A stretch of 40,837 bases of DNA from a virus: positions 1 to 40,837 of the IMG/VR virus record IMGVR_UViG_3300035198_000095. One strand, given 5' to 3'. The notes under the pieces are model-generated. The model saw only the letters and a program-made list of their open reading frames with translations, searched no databases and had not been told where the DNA came from. Numbering within the stretch: the first letter of the stretch is position 1; every line of letters begins with the position of its first letter. The position numbers were made by a program, and so were the translations under genes. Below are positions 14,101 to 21,984 of the stretch, one piece after another.

Positions 14101-15452
14101 GATTGAAATGGAGGAAGATAAAGGTCTGCATCCATTTGTGGAGAAAAGTTCTTTATTGTTACTTTATCTTCTGCTGTTCTTAAAAATGGGGGAGTCTCTA
14201 ATATTCTTTGTATATTAGATGGTCTTGCAGGTAAACCTGAAGGAGTAAATAATAAAGGTGCTAAAGCAGGAGGTTTTTCCCCTAATATTACTCTTTCTTC
14301 AAAAGGTCGCTCCTGAAATTTTATACTTTCTTTTAACATATCATTTGCTGTTTTGAGAGGAACTGGAGTAACTGAACGAAGCCAGCTATTTGCGGTTCTT
14401 ACAGCATCTATCACAGGAGAACCTTTATATATATTTGATACAATATTTTGCGCATATTTACTTTGTATATCTTTTGGAAGTGTTGCCAAATTAACAGGCA
14501 TATCTTTAATCTGTAAAACATAAACAGGACTACCAGTCGCAAGAGTAAATCTATCTAATAAATTTAATTGGCGATTCATCTCATATGTAGTAATAACTCC
14601 TCGACGTCTTGCTTCCTTTATTATTTGCTGTTCTAAAAAATCTCCTGTTCTTGCTGCTCTATATTCTCTTGATACAATAGGTGCATCAATTGCCTCGAAA
14701 AATGCACCAAGAGCAGCATTAAGTCCTATATTTGTCAAGTCTTGTTTATCTATATGCCAATCTTTTAATAATTCCTGTCCTGCAGCCCAACCACCTCTTG
14801 CTAATGCGCCTGCTGCAATTCTGCCACGTGTAGTAAGCACACCGTGTGTTGCACCAAGTAAAGAACCAAATGCTGCTTCGCCCAAAGGATGAGTAATTGT
14901 TTCTTTGCTTGGCTCTTTTGCCATAATATCAATTATACCCCCTATTCCCCAAGTCGCTCCCACATCAGCTGCGTGTAGAAGAGATGGAGCGAGTTTAGGA
15001 AAAAGACTCCAAGGCCATTTTGCTAATTCAAACATTAAAGGAAGATATTTTTGAACGGTTAATTGGCGCACTGCTCCTAATTGTAATACTTTTCCTAACA
15101 TTGCCGCACCAGGATAAATCTCTCTTAATTTTTCTGTTCCTTCAGTTGGTAAAGCACCACCAAAGAATGAAGCAAGACGTCCTTGCCAAGAGGTTAATGG
15201 CTTGTGTGGCCAACCTCTTGATTTTAACTCGCTTATTTCAGCCATTTTTATTAGTTCGCTTTGTGTAGGAGGCCTAAGTTGTGCTGCAAGTTCAGGAGTA
15301 AGCGCTCGAATTTCAGGCACTTTTTTGTAACTTTCTAACTTTGCAGGGTCAAATTTTGGTATGGATGGTTGCGGTTGTATTGTAGATGTTTCAGGTATTG
15401 GAACTGTTAAAGTTTGTTTAAATTCTTCTAATTTTGTGGGGTCAAAAGGCAT
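11151..15452 (-). CDS. Large presumed virion protein with embedded sigma-70-like segment
   Basis: 1,433 residues; its ATG overlaps the previous stop (TAATG). Residues about 100-250 are hydrophobic and Gly/Ala-rich. Residues about 470-692 follow the order of sigma-70 regions 2-4: WSPDKGSLQTYL resembles the DPEKGFKFSTYA segment of region 2, then IKIPRPALEDL, LGREPTPEEEAG (region 3), SLYEPV...LIQDP, and a region 4 helix-turn-helix (AQELNISRQEVERLKTIGLNEL). The Trp pair of region 2.3 is missing. The C-terminal half is helical, with hydrophobic stretches near residue 1300. Position after the other internal proteins suggests a virion protein ejected with the DNA. A sigma-like role after entry is inference; the domain may also have been retained for structure. 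Confidence 0.75.
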   Translation of the reverse strand: MPFDPTKLEEFKQTLTVPIPETSTIQPQPSIPKFDPAKLESYKKVPEIRALTPELAAQLRPPTQSELIKMAEISELKSRGWPHKPLTSWQGRLASFFGGALPTEGTEKLREIYPGAAMLGKVLQLGAVRQLTVQKYLPLMFELAKWPWSLFPKLAPSLLHAADVGATWGIGGIIDIMAKEPSKETITHPLGEAAFGSLLGATHGVLTTRGRIAAGALARGGWAAGQELLKDWHIDKQDLTNIGLNAALGAFFEAIDAPIVSREYRAARTGDFLEQQIIKEARRRGVITTYEMNRQLNLLDRFTLATGSPVYVLQIKDMPVNLATLPKDIQSKYAQNIVSNIYKGSPVIDAVRTANSWLRSVTPVPLKTANDMLKESIKFQERPFEERVILGEKPPALAPLLFTPSGLPARPSNIQRILETPPFLRTAEDKVTIKNFSPQMDADLYLPPFQSKPTEVKLTEPFVGTKREEVLKEQVDNIANIAAKMYHIPTELRADVVSEIAKRMVEKVGNWSPDKGSLQTYLIGSISPQISTIVQELKAPIKIPRPALEDLSKYNQAMEGLRARLGREPTPEEEAGILKSIGMTKKTLNNVLRAKQTLSLYEPVAGSEETVLQDLIQDPRTEPDIIAENVIKSQLEDFVTQLEPQVQKVIRMTFGFTPERVAYSTVRIAQELNISRQEVERLKTIGLNELSKQEPIAIEKSRRLLRNLQMHSGVALRSKFGEQLQPILRNVSDILRFKFREFIQRPFDIRPFSLTEKALKRLRIDKTNKTIALENSKDVEEFKENERILKESLNPLGPPEEILSPEEMAEAIRKMPKPKLYDYITSQYIVLSRHLKVPEIARWMSDALMFKKFLGDERRNQFHRIVSLVWGQDTIPEGDFPKLQRVLEGREIAPAQWQPFVIWWKNLAQEMHTAINEVRQRLGMKPIEKVENYLHRRLNNIARSYLDGLRKIRGDGIIGDIPPEVLNVIRFAPTKRTMIPMIYERTIEDPEVIRNWINEERAKKGLAPIESIYETDPNRLILATIYAESGYPYLMDALDKIYKRKRTLPPESQAWIERWLRHQILNRPAEIDITINNTIEPITKLAKTVGIDLGRNPAATINRLFGRLIHLGAIGFNIPLAGLNFLQITHGVGLAGVDTTVSALTSLRFKEAKELLNNSRVLQGRYPFETLKPQNLTFIENLANLSMGAYQAADWLTTSTNFLAGILNWYKTNPEFRNKIKPFLSPSLRGTQQIIDGINKATKAGIIWDDLYRADYFTYVGQYPYLKEFAMAMTQKTPTQALMWFKTWPVYYATGFMPELIYRAVEGKDTLGNRIRPIDRLGLLSYLLVLSVLVTGGALFDEKTREYIKRSYPMQVIGEFFRIGASYPYELIINLSNLFGAYLSNDEKNMKRYWNEVLRQRALLIPGGVAFKMFKKEKAEDLGIDLDLPEVKF

Positions 15453-16417
15453 TAGTATCCTTCTTCTGCTAATTGGCGATAAATTTCATCTTCTGATAAT
15501 CCTTGTGCTGCCAATTCATTATATCTTTCTTCAACTGTAGATGTAGATGTTTTAGGTGTTGAAACTGAGACTTCAGGAATTTCTGGATATTTTCTCCCTC
15601 CGTAAACCCCAGGAAGCGGTCTCAAAAACCAAGGCGCACCATATATTCCTTTGGGTTGAGAAGGAAGTTTATCTATTTCTTTTCTTATATCTGGGTCACT
15701 TAAGTCAATCCAAGGATATTTTGTTTTTAACACACTTAATTTATAATAAGCTTCTTCTTTGTATTTAGGAGGATTTTGATATTCAGCAGTTTTAGTTGTC
15801 GGTAATCCACCTTTAAGAAAAGTTAAAGCTAATTGTTTTTGACTTGCTTTTTGTTGCTTTTGCAAAGGAGTCATTTTTTCTTCTTCTTTTTTCTCAGTTT
15901 TTAACCATCTTCCTGTTATAGGCTCATAAGTATAGCCTGGGATTTCACGAGGAATACCAGCAGCATACCTTGCTGCTTCTTCTCCAGTTAAGCCCAATTC
16001 TTGAGCTAACCTTTTTCTTGCGGCAATTTGAGCCGTTAATTCAGTTTCAGCAATTCGTGGTGCGTATTGTAATTTGGCTTCTAATTCTTGTTGCCAAGCA
16101 GGTGTGACTCTTTCAGGTAAAGTAGGCGCTCCTCTTGCTGGTCCTAATCCAAACCAGGTAGGCTGTCCTGCTAATTCCTGCCAAGCCTGCTGTATAGGAG
16201 CAGTTGCTTGTAACTGCGGATAATACTGGACTAATTGTAAGTATGCCTGCAATCTATTAGCCGCTTCTGTCTGCCTACGTTGACGCTCTGCTCCTATTTG
16301 CTCTACAAAAGGTGCTAATTGAAACTGTCTGGCTTTTGCTTGATAATATGGGTCATAAGCCTGTTGTAATAAGGAAAATTCCATTGCTTCTTGCGGTGTT
16401 CTAAATCCGTAAGCCAT
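15452..16417 (-). CDS. Presumed internal virion protein, Gln/Ala-rich
   Basis: 321 residues, strong AAGGAGG site. The N-terminal 170 residues are helical and rich in Gln, Ala and Tyr (QAYDPYYQAKARQFQLAPF). The C-terminal part is Pro- and Lys-rich, ending in an acidic helix (LSEDEIYRQLAEEGY). The composition fits ejection or internal core proteins of podoviruses. It lies between a glycine-zipper protein and the 1,433-residue protein, which matches the usual block of three internal proteins. No specific family recognised. Confidence 0.55.
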   Translation of the reverse strand: MAYGFRTPQEAMEFSLLQQAYDPYYQAKARQFQLAPFVEQIGAERQRRQTEAANRLQAYLQLVQYYPQLQATAPIQQAWQELAGQPTWFGLGPARGAPTLPERVTPAWQQELEAKLQYAPRIAETELTAQIAARKRLAQELGLTGEEAARYAAGIPREIPGYTYEPITGRWLKTEKKEEEKMTPLQKQQKASQKQLALTFLKGGLPTTKTAEYQNPPKYKEEAYYKLSVLKTKYPWIDLSDPDIRKEIDKLPSQPKGIYGAPWFLRPLPGVYGGRKYPEIPEVSVSTPKTSTSTVEERYNELAAQGLSEDEIYRQLAEEGY

Positions 16418-16428
16418 TTTTTACCTCC

Positions 16429-17475
16429 TTAATAAGGAGACCAAGTTGGAAAAGAAGAAGTCGGCATCCCTGGTAGAGTTTGCCAACCTGTAAAAGTTCC
16501 ACCTTGTCCACCAGTTATTCCACCCATTCTTGGAAAATACGGACTTAAATAATTCATCAATTGTAATCCTGCGCCAAGTTGTGAGGGTTCTCCACCTGCT
16601 AAAGTTCCTGCTGCTCCACCTAAAGTTCCACCTAAACCTGCTCCTAAAGCAGCGCCTGCTGGACCACCTAACATAAAGCCTAAAGCTCCACCACCTAAAG
16701 TTGCAATTGGTTGGGCAAATCTCGCAAATGGAGAGGCTTGACCTGGAGTATAGGTATAAGTCGGTAATCCTATTCCAGGAGTTGTCCCCATCTGTAAGGC
16801 TGTGGGCATAAACTGATAGGCTTCTCCACGCTGTCTTAACCATTCATTATAAGCCGCCTGTAATTGCGCTTGTTCTAATTCTCTGGGAAATGCACCTGCT
16901 GCCATTATTGCTTGGACTCTCTCTAAAGGCTCATAAGCTTCAGTTCTGGCTAATTGCATACCCATAGGAACTGCCGCCGCCATACGCTCTCTTTCTCTTA
17001 AAAGCTCATTTGCTCGGTATTGAGCCAAGCGGTTCATTGCATCTTTCACAACATCTTGTTCTCCTTGTGCTGCAGCCCCAGAATAAAATGTCCCCCGCAT
17101 TGCTAAGGCTCTTCTAAGTTGAGCCTGTGCCTCAGGGAGCTCTTCTTCCAAAACTGTTCTTCTTAGTTGTCGGTAAGCTTCAGTAGGTTCTTTTAAGTAT
17201 TCTCCGCCTAAAATCCTTTGTAATTCTGCTCTACTTGCGCCATAAAGCGGAGATTCTGTATAAGCAGGTGCACCAGTCCATTTCTGGAACATCTGATAAC
17301 CTAACTGTTCTTCAGGAGACATCTCGCTAACTAACTTTCCGCCATAAGCTTCGCCTAATCTACCTGCCCAGCCTCCTAATTGCCCCAAGAGCTGTTTGGT
17401 AATATCCTTTGCCTCAGGATAAGGCGGAGCGACTTCCTCAACACTGGGCTTCTTGGATTTGAACATTTTGCTCAT
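16429..17475 (-). CDS. Presumed DNA-ejection protein with glycine zipper
   Basis: 348 residues. After a charged N-terminus it is helical (residues about 90-220, Ala/Arg/Glu-rich). Residues about 265-300 form a glycine zipper (GGGALGFMLGG...GAALGAGLGG), a pattern typical of membrane-inserting segments. The C-terminus is Gly/Pro/aromatic-rich. In P22- and T7-like phages such proteins leave the capsid and form a channel for DNA. The start has a GAGGAGG site, but spaced about 13 nt away; the ATG nine bases later is farther still. Confidence 0.6.
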   Translation of the reverse strand: MSKMFKSKKPSVEEVAPPYPEAKDITKQLLGQLGGWAGRLGEAYGGKLVSEMSPEEQLGYQMFQKWTGAPAYTESPLYGASRAELQRILGGEYLKEPTEAYRQLRRTVLEEELPEAQAQLRRALAMRGTFYSGAAAQGEQDVVKDAMNRLAQYRANELLRERERMAAAVPMGMQLARTEAYEPLERVQAIMAAGAFPRELEQAQLQAAYNEWLRQRGEAYQFMPTALQMGTTPGIGLPTYTYTPGQASPFARFAQPIATLGGGALGFMLGGPAGAALGAGLGGTLGGAAGTLAGGEPSQLGAGLQLMNYLSPYFPRMGGITGGQGGTFTGWQTLPGMPTSSFPTWSPY

Positions 17476-17507
17476 AGTTTTTAAAAATCCTCCTCTCTAA
17501 AAATTCT

Positions 17508-17915
17508 TCAACCTACTCCTTTTTTTAAATAAACATCTGAACTTATAAACTTATATTTACGCTCATAAACCTTTGCTTTATCTTTTGGTACTAAAGTAGA
17601 AACCGTATCTATTTTATTAAGCCGAGCCCATTTCTCCACGAGCTCAAGGAGTTCTTTAGCTACCCCCTTAAGATGTGGTTCAACATAGCAAACATCAATA
17701 AAAACCTCTCTTTTTATATTGTAGATTATCTCCGCAAAGAGAAATGCGTCTATCTTGGTTTCGTTCAGATTAACCAATAATAAGCTCTCCTCATCTGCTA
17801 AACGGCTGACAATGTAGTTCATATAATCAGAGACAGAATAAGGCAAATCCTTTATCTTCTCTAAGAGTTCAGGTAAATATTTAATAAGTTTAAGGTCTTT
17901 AACAGGGATTATAAT
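17508..17915 (-). CDS. GNAT-like acetyltransferase, probable AUU start
   Basis: 135 residues if translation begins at ATT 17915, 6 nt after AAGGAG. No ATG, GTG or TTG lies in frame between the upstream TAG and a TTG at 17846, which has no usable ribosome site, yet the 23 codons before that TTG read like normal protein (PVKDLKLIKYLPELLEKIKD). The second half has the GNAT order: a strand (REVFIDVCYVEPHLKG) followed by a helix and VSTLVPKDKAKVYERKYKF. GNAT enzymes transfer acyl groups from CoA; similar proteins occur in phage tail regions. Substrate unknown. Confidence 0.6.
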   Translation of the reverse strand: MIIPVKDLKLIKYLPELLEKIKDLPYSVSDYMNYIVSRLADEESLLLVNLNETKIDAFLFAEIIYNIKREVFIDVCYVEPHLKGVAKELLELVEKWARLNKIDTVSTLVPKDKAKVYERKYKFISSDVYLKKGVG

Positions 17916-17927
17916 GGTAATCTCCTT

Positions 17928-17968
17928 CCGACACGTGTGTCGCTAAATCCGACACGTGTGTCGCTAAA
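17928..17968. repeat. Paired 21-bp palindromic repeat, locus 2 (intergenic)
   Basis: Two tandem 21-bp units, AGCGACACACGTGTCGGATTT-type on the minus strand, with inverted arms CGACAC/GTGTCG. They overlap the stop codon of the upstream gene and end at the ribosome site of the GNAT-like gene. Confidence 0.85.
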
Positions 17969-18308
17969 ATACTAAAATCTTAACACTATTACTCGCAGTT
18001 GTGCACCTAAGATAAATATATTGCGTAGTCCAAGCACTCGTTCCATTATAGAGCACTCCTCCATTTCCATTCTTCAAGACCACATATCCAAGGGGAACTC
18101 TGCTTAAATGGTGCGTTATCTGGTCTTGAGTATTTGCCGTTGCATTAGTTGTATATTCTATCTCTTCAGAGTTATTAAACGGAATTTCTTTTGCCTTCTG
18201 GTTAAAATCCAGCAAATACCTGGTAATATCCTCTGCCCAGCGCCTTAGCTGTGGGTCAACTGTAGGGCTCTCTGGGATGGGGGGAAGTATTAAGCTTGGA
18301 AGTTTAAT
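17964..18308 (-). CDS. Virion-associated protein, probable AUU start
   Basis: 114 residues from ATT at 18308, 6 nt after AAAGGAG. There is no canonical start in frame between the upstream TAA and a TTG at 18215, whose own site is poor. The 31 codons before that TTG encode a plausible Pro-rich start and helix (LPPIPESP...DPQLRRWAEDITRYL). The C-terminal half is beta-rich (VVLKNGNGGVLYNG...YLRCTTAS), as in small tail or head-fibre proteins. Located next to the gp10-like tail gene. Ends in TAG. No family named. Confidence 0.6.
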   Translation of the reverse strand: MKLPSLILPPIPESPTVDPQLRRWAEDITRYLLDFNQKAKEIPFNNSEEIEYTTNATANTQDQITHHLSRVPLGYVVLKNGNGGVLYNGTSAWTTQYIYLRCTTASNSVKILVF

Positions 18309-18449
18309 AGTGAACTCCTTTCTTTGGCATATTGTTCTACAATGCCCTTATTTTGGGGTTTTTAGCCCCGTAGCGCCCCGAATGCCTTTGAGTAAGTATC
18401 TATACTTACTTTTTGAAATCGCCTCTCTAAATTGAAATTTGAGCCATTT
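18309..18449 (-). other. Intergenic hairpins upstream of an AUU-start gene
   Basis: 140 bases with three inverted repeats on the minus strand: AGTAAGTAT-AG-ATACTTACT (9-bp arms), GGGG-CTAAAAA-CCCC, and ATTGT-AGA-ACAAT. None has a U-run. They could shape or protect the mRNA between the tail gene and the next gene. Confidence 0.45.
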
Positions 18450-20177
18450 TTATACACGCCCTGCGAACTCCCAGTATAAAACGAGCATTCTCAGCTTGAA
18501 CGTTTCTCCCGCAGTTGCGTTCCTAAACCTAAACCTTATCTTTTCTGAAGTCACCCTAAAATCTAACTTCTGATAATCAAACTCCGTAGTTAAGGTCAAA
18601 GTTCCTAAATTAGTCCAGTTATCGCCTTCATCAGTTGAATAATCAACAACTACAGAGTTCCCTGCTCCATAGACATCTAATCTTGACCAATACTTTCTTC
18701 TGGTGAAATCATTCATTGTAAAGTCTTTGGTTGTAAACCAGCCGTCAATTGCTACACCTGCTTCATTATTTACTGAATAATCCCACTCATAGATATAGCC
18801 AGAAGAATTCCCCAAAAGGTTAGTAGGAGATAAAGCAGTATAAACCCTATCATCCCACCTTGCAGTTTGGCTATCCCAAGTTCCTGACATACTATCCCAA
18901 GTTGAAGCAGATTGCTTGGAGTAATAGCCTGCTCTTGAGATATTTGTTCTTGAGTTCCTATACCAAGCCTTTCTGATATAGTTATAGACCCATTCTGTAT
19001 TTGGATAAGTAGAGCCAGTTGAAGGCACAAACAGATGATATTCATCTAATTCCTCAATTACTAAAGCGTGGCAATTTCCTATCTTTTCTGAATTCATTGT
19101 TGACATTAACTCATCTTTAATTGGCTCACCTATATCTTCAATAGTAATTCCATTAAAGGCATAAACATTATCCCAACCTAAAAATAAAAGTTCATCTCCT
19201 AAGTTCCCAATTGATGCTGGAGCAGGAGTGCCCACCCCTGAAACCTTTAAATCAAAGTTAAAGATTTCTGATGTTCCTACCAGATAACCCGAATAGATAG
19301 AGCGTTCCTTAAAGACAATTAATCTATCCCCTAAAAGTTCAAGTCCAGTGAGCCAGTCTACACCTTCTAATAAATCCTGATAACCTGAATTTCCACCTGT
19401 CCAGGTTTCTGGAGCGCCAGTATCACACCATTGCACTCTTTGTGGATAAGTTGTAGTTCCAGAATACACATAGCCCAAAACCAAATAGTCTTTATACTTT
19501 CTCATAAACTTTGCTTTGGGCGGACTTCCCCCCAAATCTGCCATAACTCCTGATGCTGTCCATTTCTTAATTGGCTGGACATAGTTGGTTGAGATAAATA
19601 AATCTGTCATTATCTCAGAATAGAATAAATCATCTTCATCTCCAGTATAGAGTTTCCTGATGCAATAACTCTGTCCTGAAGCAGATGCTCCTGCATAAAC
19701 CGCAGTTAAGGTAATCTGCGTATTTGAATCCACGCTTTGAATTGTATACCAAGTTGTAATTGAATTTGGATCAGTTGAGCCCACACCGAACTTATCACCT
19801 GCAGAAACATTACCAGACCAAGTTGTTCCTGTGCCTGTGACTACTGCTGAATTCAAAGTTACTGCAACTGTTCCTGTGGTATAGCAGTGAGTAATATATT
19901 TCCAAGTATTTGCACTTACATCATAGTAATAAGCATCATCCTGAGTAATAGCAATTAGCTTTTCTGTGCCATCAGTCTTATAGAATTGGTCTAATAACAT
20001 AACTGCACCATTTAAGGGCAGATTTGAGCCTTTAGCAGTATAGCCTTCAATCTTCTTAAGATTAGAGAACTTATCAATGTAGATATTCCTACAGTCGGTA
20101 AGTTCCATATCATTGATTAAAGTTCCTGCCAAGTTGTAGCGTAGACCTTTTAATGGGGCTAATGGTGTTGCTTGCAT
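18450..20177 (-). CDS. P22 gp10-like tail accessory (DNA stabilisation) protein
   Basis: 575 residues, almost entirely beta-rich, with repeated Trp/Gly/Asp turns. The N-terminus (LKGLRYNLAGTLINDMELTDCRNIYIDKFSNLKKIEGY) is of the kind seen in tail proteins that report gene-wide beta-propellers, and later blocks (RLIVFKERSIYSGYLVG, ELLFLGWDNVYAFNG) match P22 gp10-type tail factors. A bacterial Ig-like stretch (VTGTGTTWSG...) lies near residue 115. These proteins plug the portal tail after DNA packaging. The neighbours, a gp4-like adaptor and a fibre, agree. Assignment by pattern only. Confidence 0.6.
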   Translation of the reverse strand: MQATPLAPLKGLRYNLAGTLINDMELTDCRNIYIDKFSNLKKIEGYTAKGSNLPLNGAVMLLDQFYKTDGTEKLIAITQDDAYYYDVSANTWKYITHCYTTGTVAVTLNSAVVTGTGTTWSGNVSAGDKFGVGSTDPNSITTWYTIQSVDSNTQITLTAVYAGASASGQSYCIRKLYTGDEDDLFYSEIMTDLFISTNYVQPIKKWTASGVMADLGGSPPKAKFMRKYKDYLVLGYVYSGTTTYPQRVQWCDTGAPETWTGGNSGYQDLLEGVDWLTGLELLGDRLIVFKERSIYSGYLVGTSEIFNFDLKVSGVGTPAPASIGNLGDELLFLGWDNVYAFNGITIEDIGEPIKDELMSTMNSEKIGNCHALVIEELDEYHLFVPSTGSTYPNTEWVYNYIRKAWYRNSRTNISRAGYYSKQSASTWDSMSGTWDSQTARWDDRVYTALSPTNLLGNSSGYIYEWDYSVNNEAGVAIDGWFTTKDFTMNDFTRRKYWSRLDVYGAGNSVVVDYSTDEGDNWTNLGTLTLTTEFDYQKLDFRVTSEKIRFRFRNATAGETFKLRMLVLYWEFAGRV

Positions 20178-20202
20178 ATATCTCCTCTAAATTATTCTGA
20201 AG

Positions 20203-21054
20203 TTATTTTATAGCAAAGTAAAAATAAGTAGTCCCATTATTATTCATACCTAATAGTCCTGTATTAGTTCCTGTTCTAAATCCATTTGTTACTATTCCTT
20301 GAAACATCTCAGTGCTACTTAAGAAATTATGTATGCTATTAGCATCTTGATAATGAACTAAATAATTTCCTGTAATCGCATCTGCATAATGCGAAACATT
20401 GGCTCCTTGCGTTGTCACTGCAACCACTCGCACATATCTGGGGGTAAAACCCACATTTATATCTCTACTTGCAGCTCCATTTCCCGTGTAAGTTCCCACT
20501 ACTACCAATCCAGTTGATAACTTTGCATCGCTATCTAATTTAATTGGTTGATTTGCAGTAGGAGTAGCAGGAACATAACTAAATCCATCTACATACGCCT
20601 TTCTTGTTGCCTGATTATCAGTAGTCGGGTCAGAGGCGGGTAAGACTGGAATTGAGGTATTAAATGTCCATAGTCCAGTAGTAGTTTTATTTCCTGCAAT
20701 AGTCTGGTCGCCAGTTAATAAAACTGCCTCTGTAGAAGAAACATTTAATTTTCCACCCGTAGTTAACTGCTTCACGTTCCCAGACTCATCTTCCCAGAAG
20801 AGTTCTACAACAGCGCTCACATCCTTAAGATAAAGAAATCCACGATTAGCAACAGCAGTAGGGTCTGAAGTCTGGACTTCATTAAGGGTAATCTTCTTGT
20901 GATAACCATCTGTAGTCGTAGAATCATTCCAGATATGGTCTATTGCCATACGCTCACGGATATCAAGCTTTGTATTTCTTATCTCATCGTCTCCACCGCT
21001 AATTGAGTCTGTTCCTGCGGGGAGACTTTCATTCCAAGCTCTGGTCGCTGTCAT
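20203..21054 (-). CDS. Tail fibre or spike protein
   Basis: 283 residues. The N-terminal part (TATRAWNESLPAGTDSISGGDDEIRNTKLDIRERM) is a common start of short phage fibres and probably attaches to the tail. The middle carries typical fibre text (QTIAGNKTTTGLWTFNTSIPVLPASDPTTDNQATRKAYVDG). The C-terminal 100 residues are a beta-rich receptor-like tip ending in a MNNNGTTYFYFAIK strand. It would bind the host surface. Confidence 0.75.
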   Translation of the reverse strand: MTATRAWNESLPAGTDSISGGDDEIRNTKLDIRERMAIDHIWNDSTTTDGYHKKITLNEVQTSDPTAVANRGFLYLKDVSAVVELFWEDESGNVKQLTTGGKLNVSSTEAVLLTGDQTIAGNKTTTGLWTFNTSIPVLPASDPTTDNQATRKAYVDGFSYVPATPTANQPIKLDSDAKLSTGLVVVGTYTGNGAASRDINVGFTPRYVRVVAVTTQGANVSHYADAITGNYLVHYQDANSIHNFLSSTEMFQGIVTNGFRTGTNTGLLGMNNNGTTYFYFAIK

Positions 21055-21283
21055 AGTTCCTCCTTAAATCTTTAATTAAAGTTTCTAAATTTGTTAATCT
21101 GTTCTCCAGACGAAGTTCAAGTTGTTTATGATAATTTAGATGATTTTTCATATCGGTTTTTAAGTCTTTTATATCTGCATTCATAGAATTCAAGATAAAT
21201 AGAATAAGTCCGACTAAAAGAGGAGTAATAAAACTCAAGATAACTCCCACTCCGTTTAGGTTGTCTTTAGTCTTTGAGTTCAT
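21029..21283 (-). CDS. Membrane-anchored coiled-coil protein (XhlA-like)
   Basis: 84 residues: one hydrophobic span (about residues 12-31) followed by a charged coiled coil (MNADIKDLKTDMKNHLNYHK...ETLIKDLRR). This order resembles XhlA-type lysis accessory proteins or spanin-like adaptors. It overlaps the fibre gene by 26 bases and lies next to the holin candidate. Confidence 0.55.
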   Translation of the reverse strand: MNSKTKDNLNGVGVILSFITPLLVGLILFILNSMNADIKDLKTDMKNHLNYHKQLELRLENRLTNLETLIKDLRRNYDSDQSLE

Positions 21284-21284
21284 C

Positions 21285-21422
21285 TTACCAACGAAAAGAA
21301 ATTTTTATGCCGTGATAGTCAACGCCATCAGGCGTCCTAAATCGCCCAAACCTGGCATTGAGCAATATCTTCAACCACAAAGGCAATTCCCCTGTTTTTA
21401 AGTAATGTAAAGCAATTTTAAT
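21285..21422 (-). CDS. Small basic protein, AUU start or -1 frameshift product
   Basis: Codons from 21422 to TAA 21285-21287 encode a clear aromatic/basic protein (KIALHYLKTGELPLWLKILL then NARFGRFRTP...). There is no ATG, GTG or TTG before residue 12. The holin-like gene's stop overlaps the ATT as TAATT, the counterpart of the TAATG seen at 15452, with AAGG six bases before. The frame also stays open upstream, across a slippery A_AAT_TTA (21449-21455), so a -1 frameshift from the holin-like gene could make a fusion. Which one is used cannot be told. Confidence 0.5.
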   Translation of the reverse strand: MKIALHYLKTGELPLWLKILLNARFGRFRTPDGVDYHGIKISFRW

Positions 21423-21667
21423 TAACCACCTTGCGTGCCAGGGGATTTTAAATTTGGGTCGTTCTTATGCTTTAACCAGTTCAAAAAGGCAGTTACTAAA
21501 CCAATAGCAGAAGCCCCAAATAACTTCCATAATACTTCCTGTGTGCCTGGCTCTGGTTGAAATTGAGTTAAACCTTGAAGTAAAGCACCAACGAGCATAA
21601 CACCTATAGCTATTAGAGTTGATTTAATAAACTTTCCTATGGTTTTATTCCACTTCATTTTACTCAC
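21422..21667 (-). CDS. Putative holin, two membrane spans
   Basis: 81 residues. Two hydrophobic segments (about 14-34 and 46-64) flank a short polar loop (QFQPEPGTQE); the C-terminus is hydrophilic. Size, topology and the neighbouring coiled-coil membrane protein fit a class II holin that forms pores to release the muramidase. Alternatives are other small membrane proteins. Near its end the mRNA carries AAATTTA in the right phase for -1 slippage. Confidence 0.55.
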   Translation of the reverse strand: MSKMKWNKTIGKFIKSTLIAIGVMLVGALLQGLTQFQPEPGTQEVLWKLFGASAIGLVTAFLNWLKHKNDPNLKSPGTQGG

Positions 21668-21671
21668 CTCC

Positions 21672-21971
21672 TTATTGCCAATCTTTCTTTATTTCATTAA
21701 AAGCAAATATTTCCTGGTCTAATTTACGCTTTGCTTTGCTTTTCCAATTGCACTCCCGCCTTAAACAAATTATTTCATCATCTTTGCGTGCTAATAGTTT
21801 ATAACCACATTTGGGACAGCCCTCTTTATTTGTGCGCCTATCAGGAATAATCTCGCTTTCCGCCTCAAGCCAATCTCCTAACGCACAGCCTGGGACACCA
21901 TTCTCCTTGCGCCACTCGTAGATTTCATATGCTCTTTTCTCTATCTTTTCTTTAAGGTGCTTATCTATCAT
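21672..21971 (-). CDS. DUF2934-like and zinc-ribbon protein
   Basis: 99 residues. The N-terminal helix pair (IEKRAYEIYEWRKENGVPGCALGDWLEAESEI) matches the DUF2934 pattern. The second part has CPKCGYK and a later CLRRECNW, so a possible zinc ribbon. Function unknown; located between the adaptor and the lysis block. Confidence 0.65.
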   Translation of the reverse strand: MIDKHLKEKIEKRAYEIYEWRKENGVPGCALGDWLEAESEIIPDRRTNKEGCPKCGYKLLARKDDEIICLRRECNWKSKAKRKLDQEIFAFNEIKKDWQ

Positions 21972-21984
21972 TTAACTCTAACCT

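Noticed and set aside
16421-16843. Second minus-strand frame inside the ejection-protein gene
   Set aside because: Arg/Trp/Ser-rich text from the alternate frame of a Gly-rich segment; no ribosome site.
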